Assembly: GCA_033026295.1 (NCBI GenBank)
Contig: CM065182.1
Coordinates: 5,394,001 to 5,458,000, forward strand
Direction of reading: 5' to 3'
Length of the DNA stretch: 64,000 nucleotides
Source: Channa striata
Taxonomy: Eukaryota > Chordata > Actinopteri > Anabantiformes > Channidae
A program made the position numbers and the translations under genes. Shown piece after piece: positions 58,540 through 64,000 of this stretch; position 1 is the first letter of the stretch; every line of letters begins with the position of its first letter. The notes beneath the pieces were generated by a model that saw only the letters and a program-made list of their open reading frames with translations, ran no database searches and was not told the DNA's origin.

Positions 58540-58692
58540 TCATTTCTGATGAAACAGCAGAGGCTTGACACTCCCGTCTTTGAATTTTGGTATCTGGTTG
58601 CTGATGATCTCTGCCAGCATCTCGGGGAATTCCACACTGAGGGTTTTATTCACAAAAGTGTAGAAGCAGATCTGGAGAAGACCCTCAACCAT
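58540..58692 (-). CDS. nr3c1: nr3c1 last coding exon (helices 11-12)
   Basis: The minus-strand acceptor is gtttcttccag. The 50 residues start MVEGLLQICFYTF and end KPLLFHQK, with TGA at 58542-58540. Cys (58668-58666) and Thr (58659-58657) align with human Cys736/Thr739, which contact steroid. The AF-2 motif EFPEMLAEII is intact. Confidence 0.96.
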   Translation of the reverse strand: MVEGLLQICFYTFVNKTLSVEFPEMLAEIISNQIPKFKDGSVKPLLFHQK

Positions 58693-61600
58693 CTGGAAGA
58701 AACATCCAAGTCGGATTAGTTGGTGTCATACGCACTGTTATGTGTTTATTGAGACTTTGACAATTTATGATTTACGAAAAGGCTGAAGGAGAGAACGCCA
58801 GGAAAAAAAGAAAAAAGATCAGACTGGAACACAATGAACAGTACAGAGATGTGTGAGTGTATTCTTCAGGGTTGTGGACTCAGCAGAACAGCAGATATAT
58901 ATGAGCAGACTGTGTTACAGACAAGAATAGGAAAATCTAAAAAACCGTGCAGAACTTCTAACCTCTTGCATGGAGTCCAGTAGCTTAGTTAACTGGTAGA
59001 AGCGCTGCCAGTTTTGACTGGCGTTCTCTTCCCTCTTGACGATTGCTTTTCCCAGCTCCTTGATGTACGTCATCCTGATCTCGTCGAACACCGCCTGGCT
59101 CTTCAGGCCATCTTTTGGAACTACACACACAAACACAAACACCCGGCGTTGCATAAGTTTGCAGTCAAGACGGCAACTGGTAAAAATATATGTTTTTTTT
59201 ACAAACATTGTTAATTGAGTGACAGTGACTCTGACATTATCCTGCAGGACAATAAAGGCCGTCGGGTCCAGAGGCAGCGAAGCCGCCCGGAATCATGATG
59301 CTGTGTGTCACAGCTGGGATGATGTGGGTTTGCGTTTCTTTTTTATGATATAAACAGAGCTGCTTGCTCGTCCTGAACAAATCAAAGTTATTTTCATTAG
59401 GCCAAAACTCATTTTCCTAGTAGTATTTTTTTTTAAAGCAGTGGTTTTCTCTGTGGTGTCCTGCCCCGGATGCTCTGCCTGTTCAACGATTTGCATATGG
59501 TAAACTCCTCTAACCATTTCCAAATGATTCCTCGAGCCTTTCCCTGGTACTCCGGGCTTCTTCTTCCACATTTCTTTGGAGTCATGTGGGCTGGATACCA
59601 ACTTGTAGGGAGGTGGCCGCAGTGGTGAATTGCCTCCATTTATAGACAGTTTCCGAAACTGGCTGAAACGACCTTAAAGCAGCGACGCTGATCGCAAGTC
59701 TCCTGGGACGTCGAAGTAGCTCTAAACTACGCCGCCGCTCCTGTTTTAATAATTGATTAGTAGTTTATGCATACGGGGTTTGTCTAGGTTTTTTTCCATT
59801 TGTCTTTTCTTCATCCTGTTCTCTGCACCAAAGGACCCTGAGGAGACGCTGGGTAACTACAGACAGATGCATTCACACACCTCCTAACCCGAATCCTGCG
59901 GGCAGTGGAAAATATGCTAAACTAAAGGTATTAGTAGTAGCTTCTGTGCAGTGTGTGGCCGCGATGAGGCTTAAATGTAAAAATCAGAAACTGCCTAAAC
60001 AGTGAGTTTAAAAGAAAAAACACATAAAAAAAAAAAGATTTTCGTCGTTAAGTCACTAAGGAACTAAATATAAAAACAACAAAAGCCTAAAGAAAACACA
60101 TCAATGTGCAATCATTTTTAAAATGATGTCAACACATCACGGATGCCTGTCAGTCTGGTGGCCCGGCATCGATCCCGTGAACACCCACAGCCAGGATCTG
60201 AATGAAATACTGCCCAATTTCCATAATCAGATAAGCGCAAGTGCTTACTGCTTTATGCATTAGTGGCACACGTTTCTGTGTTTTTTTTAAGGAGATTAAA
60301 AACAAATTGCCTTTCTGTTCTCTAGTCTGGATTATTCAGTCTGACTTGTGATGTTGTATTTGATGGGTTTAATAAAAGACATCCACCGGCCTTTTGTGCT
60401 TCTTTTAATCATTTAGCTTCCGTTGCAGATGTTAATTCTTCTGAAAGTGGAGTGTACCTTTACAAAGTACTTGACAATGCATCAAACTGTCCTTTAAGTT
60501 AGAAAATGCAAACGCTGCTCATTATAAAAATGCCATTTCCTCGGCATAACGAGCAAATCGGCTAAAGAGCATCCTCTCCCCTGCCATTCACTGAGAGCGA
60601 GGCGGAAAACTCAGCGTCCTCCTCTTCAGCAAAGGGAAATTTACATAAGCAGAGAAAAAGTCTAATTTAGTAACACTATTTTTTTTTTCCCCGAGCTCTG
60701 CAGCAGTTTTCTGGTGATTTGTAATCGCTAATTACATCCTTTAGCTGGACTAGTCTCGCCCACGGCTTTTAGAACTACCTTTTGTTTGACCTTTTTCAGA
60801 GCGGAAAGGACAGTTAGGGCGGATAAACATGTCACTTTTGTTCCGCCTTGTTAGTCTTCAATCTAATGACCTTCGCTAATTTGTACATTTTAAAGTAACT
60901 CAAGCACATCTCCACCTACAAATGAAAATTAATTCATAATACATTTAGAATACACGGTGAACATCTCTGCCGAGTCAAATTTTCTATGAAAAAAATGGAA
61001 GACAAGTGGAAAAAAGGGGTTTGTTGTAATGAGGTTTTTCATAATGTACTTTCATTTGGAAACTGGTGATTGTGGTGATTACACAGCGAGCCGAACAATA
61101 AGTTGCATCCTCGGAGACAGAAAACAGAAAACTGCACAGCACTCATTCAATACTTGGCTGGGCATTTTATCATTTTCCAACAAACGCTGGAAGCCAAACT
61201 GTTGTTACGAGCCAAACAAAGAACAATTTCTCATAACAGGAAACATTAAGTTATTTAGTCTGTAGAATGTTTAAAAATGATTCAGTTTAAATTTTTATAT
61301 CACGAGTGAATTATTAATTGCAGTTTCTTCAGTTGGAAATGTTTGAATTGTGTTGCATTACCTGTACTGAGCAGTAACAGGACCTTCATGCACAGGTACT
61401 CGTCATAGGACACCTGCAGTCTGACAAACTCATTACAGATCTTCAACATCTGCTCACACTGGTTGGTCATGAAGGGCAGCTTCATGCGCTCCCTGAGTGG
61501 AGAGGAAGGAAAAGCGAGAGGCAAAGCGGAGACGACGGGGGGGAAAAAAAAAAAAATGAAAGGAGAGAGAAACATACAGATTAGATTTAAAGCTTGTTCA

Positions 61601-63100
61601 AATCATCCTGTTATTCAATTCTCGATAAGTAAACCCCAGCAGGGAAGCGCTTCAGCCCTGCAGGAGAAAAGCGGACTGTGAAATCAGTCCTGATGGATTT
61701 TCACACCTCATTTCCACCCGCACACAGCCCACGTTACTTTCGACCACTAAAATCAATACAGTGCATTTCCAGGCCCGTAGCCTCGGGTGCAGAGCTGCCT
61801 ATTCATTCCGACCCACTGCAGTGCTATTGGCAACGACTTGTTCACCTTTGATATCTATTTTTACCCCTCGGTGAGTTTAAGTGTCATTTGATAATGACAT
61901 CATAATAACAGCTCAGGCCTCTTTCTGCGCATTTCCAATAAAGAGCAAGAGCATATCTGCTGCACAAAGTAAAAAACATTTTTACTTTGACCTCGAAAAA
62001 AAAAAAAAAAAACACATTGCACAACAATCTGGCTTCAAACAAGTTCCAAAAGGTCGAATCGGGAGTTAAAAAAACAAAAGCCATAACTCTCCCCAGTTGT
62101 ACAACACTGAGGACATCAGATATGTAAGATGAGAAGTGATTAACATCTGCAAATCAAACGCTTAGAACGACTACAGAACGGACAAGCTGAGAGAAGTTGC
62201 CCGATCCCGTTTCCTCTTGGGACTCGAAAGGCTGCAGTGAGCACAGATCCATCAAAGCACAATCAATGTTTCAGCAGTGAGGCCTGGTAATGAACATACC
62301 GCAGTCGTACCTGAGCCGTCAGTCTGCGGCTTCAGAGCAGCACGTCAACGTAACGTATGCTTCAGTATTTAGTCGAGCTCTTCTGTGTGTTTAAAGCGTT
62401 TGACCTGATCGGGGTTTTTCACCCCCAGTCTGTTAGAAAATCTGAGAGGTTATTTATGGTAAACTGAGATTTGAGTCTGTATTTTACTAAATGATGCTTC
62501 GTGTTCATCGAGGCTGTACTACAGTGCACAGGTAAAACATTCAGAACAGATTTTAGCTGCATAGCTGCATTTGTTCCGAAAAGGAAATATTGGTCATTAT
62601 GATTGTTATAACAATAAAAAAAGCTCATGCGCGTGCATTTGGGGACAAAGTATAAAGCTTGTTTTGAGATTTTAAGGGCAACACAAATGTCATATGAACA
62701 ACAAGATGAAAACAAAAAAATGTTTGGACATTTTTGTCACCCGTCAGAGCCACTGGCAGGCAGAGTTTGATTAAACAACAGACAGGGTCAGACTAGCTGC
62801 TGCAGTCACCTTTCTGGTTTTTAGCAAACCAAACTGTCTCCTGGCTCCAGTTCTAAATTCCAACGTCTAACACACACAGTAAAGTGGTTTCGATTTTCAC
62901 TTCCGACGTTCAAATGAGCAAATGCAAAACAAAACACAAACGCTGGGATACGTACTCGTTGATGACGAGGTCGGGGGCGAAGCAGAGCATGTTACCGTTA
63001 CACTGCTCGTACGACCTCCAACCGAGACTGAAGGACATGAGAAAGAGCCAGGAGCACTGCAGCAAGGTCATCTGGTCATCCAGGTGCAGGTTACGGAAGC
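58540..63100 (-). CDS. nr3c1: nr3c1 (glucocorticoid receptor), 3' part, four exons
   Basis: The last four coding exons of a steroid receptor lie on the minus strand and give 194 residues. The receptor binds cortisol in the cytoplasm, moves to the nucleus and regulates genes through glucocorticoid response elements. The window covers the ligand-binding domain from FRNLHLDDQM (helix 5 region) to the helix 12/AF-2 core EFPEMLAEII and the terminus LLFHQK. The final FHQK and the arhgap26 neighbour support GR over the mineralocorticoid receptor, which ends FHRK and in human lies near ARHGAP10. Exon sizes 145, 131 and 158 are the conserved sizes for steroid-receptor LBD exons. The DNA-binding domain and N-terminus lie to the right of the window. 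Most teleosts have two GR genes; I cannot tell which this is. Confidence 0.95.
58693..58962 (-). other. nr3c1 intron, 270 bp
   Basis: A short intron with minus-strand donor GAG|gttaga. No other feature. Confidence 0.9.
58963..59120 (-). CDS. nr3c1: nr3c1 penultimate exon (158 nt)
   Basis: The minus-strand acceptor gtgtgtgtag is GT-rich. The frame reads PKDGLKSQAVFDEIRMTYIK, then KELGKAIVKREEN and NWQRFYQLTKLLDSM, nearly identical to human GR helices 9-10. It ends on a full codon. Confidence 0.96.
59121..61361 (-). other. nr3c1 intron, 2.2 kb
   Basis: No coding sequence or clear transposon was seen. Confidence 0.8.
61362..61492 (-). CDS. nr3c1: nr3c1 exon (131 nt, helices 7-8)
   Basis: The minus-strand acceptor is tccactcag and the donor is ACAG|gtaatg. 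The frame reads ERMKLPFMTNQCEQMLKI, then LQVSYDEYLCMKVLLLLST. Phases match both neighbours. Confidence 0.95.
61493..62955 (-). other. nr3c1 intron, 1.5 kb
   Basis: No exon was seen. A-rich runs lie at 61540-61555 and 61996-62011. Confidence 0.8.
62956..63100 (-). CDS. nr3c1: nr3c1 exon (145 nt, helices 5-6)
   Basis: The minus-strand acceptor is tccctcctag and the donor is GA|gtacgt. The frame reads FRNLHLDDQMTLLQCSW, then FLMSFSLGWRSYEQ and CFAPDLVIN. The Arg at 63017-63015 aligns with human Arg611, which binds the steroid 3-keto group. Confidence 0.95.
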
Positions 63101-64000
63101 CTAGGAGGGACAGATTCAAACAGATTAGGACAGCGAACACAGACGTCACAATTAAATGAGCAGTAAAACTAGTGTCTGGATATTCCTAAAATTTGTTGTT
63201 TAAATTGTTGAACAGAAGAATATTGATAACAATGATACCTGTGATTCATTTTACTTATTACATCGAGGGCAACTAACGGACAATTAATACTATTAATAAA
63301 CGTAAGCTTCGACGTGGACCTTTCGCTCGGATACGTTCTCGCGTGTCCTTTTTATACTTGCACAGTAGAAGTGTGTGTCCGTAAGCGAGCAGCATTACGT
63401 TCAACAAACCTCAGTTAGCTGAAAATGAAGAAACAATCCAGAAACGGAAAGTACATTTGCCTGTTTCACGATTCACAACTCTCAAAGCAGATGTGATGTC
63501 TTTGGTGGACAGAACTACTGTGTCCTGTCCTATGAATGTTTGCAGAGATATCAGGTGTGCTCCAGACCAAATAATATACTGTGAGACTATTGTAATCATC
63601 ACTAACATGTGAAGAGTAGTATGCTCTCAAACCCAGACTTTTCTTATTTTCATTTTTTCAAAATGTTCATTTTTGGAAACTAAAAGTCAAAAGAAACAGC
63701 TTTTCCAACCATGTTGTTACTTTAGATGACACAACTCTGGCCCCCGGTACTACTGCAAAGAACACCATTTCTGACCAGGATATATGAAAATATACCTCAC
63801 AAATAAAACAAATCTCTAGAACAGCCTTCTTTCATCTATGCATTGACAAAATTCAGAGCATCCTGTCTCCAAGCGATGCTAAAAAACTGGTCCATGCATG
63901 TGTTCCTTCTAGATTGGAGGACTGTAATTCTCTACTCTCAGGCTGCCCCAGTAACTCTCTAGAAAACCTTCAATTAATCCAAAATGCTGCAGCAAGATTA
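63101..64000 (-). other. nr3c1 intron (partial) with a LINE insertion
   Basis: Upstream exons of nr3c1 are not reached. The last 290-340 bases are LINE-derived on the opposite strand. Confidence 0.75.
63700..64000 (+). mobile_element. LINE (L2/Rex1-like) reverse-transcriptase C-terminal region, cut by window end
   Basis: The + strand reads VTLDDTTLAPGTTAKN, then ISRTAFFHL, LSPSDAKKLVHACVPSRLED and LQLIQNAAARL, typical of the end of fish LINE RT domains. A one-base shift and a stop lie near 63785. Antisense to nr3c1. Confidence 0.8.

Noticed and set aside
60130..60240. Possible tRNA-like B box (GGCATCGATCCC) suggesting a SINE
   Set aside because: No matching A box at the right distance and no A-rich or LINE-like tail.

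Overview
The window looks like nuclear DNA of a vertebrate, most likely a teleost fish. Short exons with GT-AG borders are spread through long AT-rich introns, there are many (CA)n/(TG)n microsatellites, and decayed Tc1-like transposons and non-LTR retroposons of types common in teleosts occur between the exons. I see no bacterial gene, operon, CRISPR array, phage or viral gene. Two genes are recognisable, and they lie tail to tail.

(1) Plus strand, about 16.7-53.7 kb: the 3' part of arhgap26 (GRAF1; BAR-PH-RhoGAP-SH3). I joined 22 coding exons whose phases all match. They give 717 residues ending in a TAG stop. About 50 N-terminal residues (probably two exons) lie to the left of the window. 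The first 16.7 kb is therefore read as intron. A 36-nt in-phase microexon at 48144-48179 may be an extra cassette. The 3' UTR runs to overlapping AATAAA signals near 53.67 kb.

(2) Minus strand, 63.1 kb down to about 54.1 kb: the last four coding exons of nr3c1 (glucocorticoid receptor; 145, 131, 158 and 153 coding nt). They encode the second half of the ligand-binding domain through helix 12 and the FHQK terminus. The 5' exons lie to the right of the window. The 3' UTR is probably several kb and may end near 54.1 kb, leaving only about 0.4 kb between the two genes' ends.

The ARHGAP26-NR3C1 neighbourhood also exists on human 5q31, so the window shows old vertebrate synteny. The proteins do different jobs: one is a membrane-shaping, RhoA/Cdc42-inactivating GAP in the cytoplasm, the other a steroid-activated transcription factor. 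Nothing in the sequence shows that they act together.

I found no clear new biological system. The observations most worth checking are a 3' splice site made of a (TG)27 microsatellite, the 36-nt microexon, an unassigned open exon-like segment at 10.04-10.17 kb, a CpG-dense patch with an ATG and splice donor inside the presumed nr3c1 3' UTR, and a split tandem duplication near 5-6 kb.
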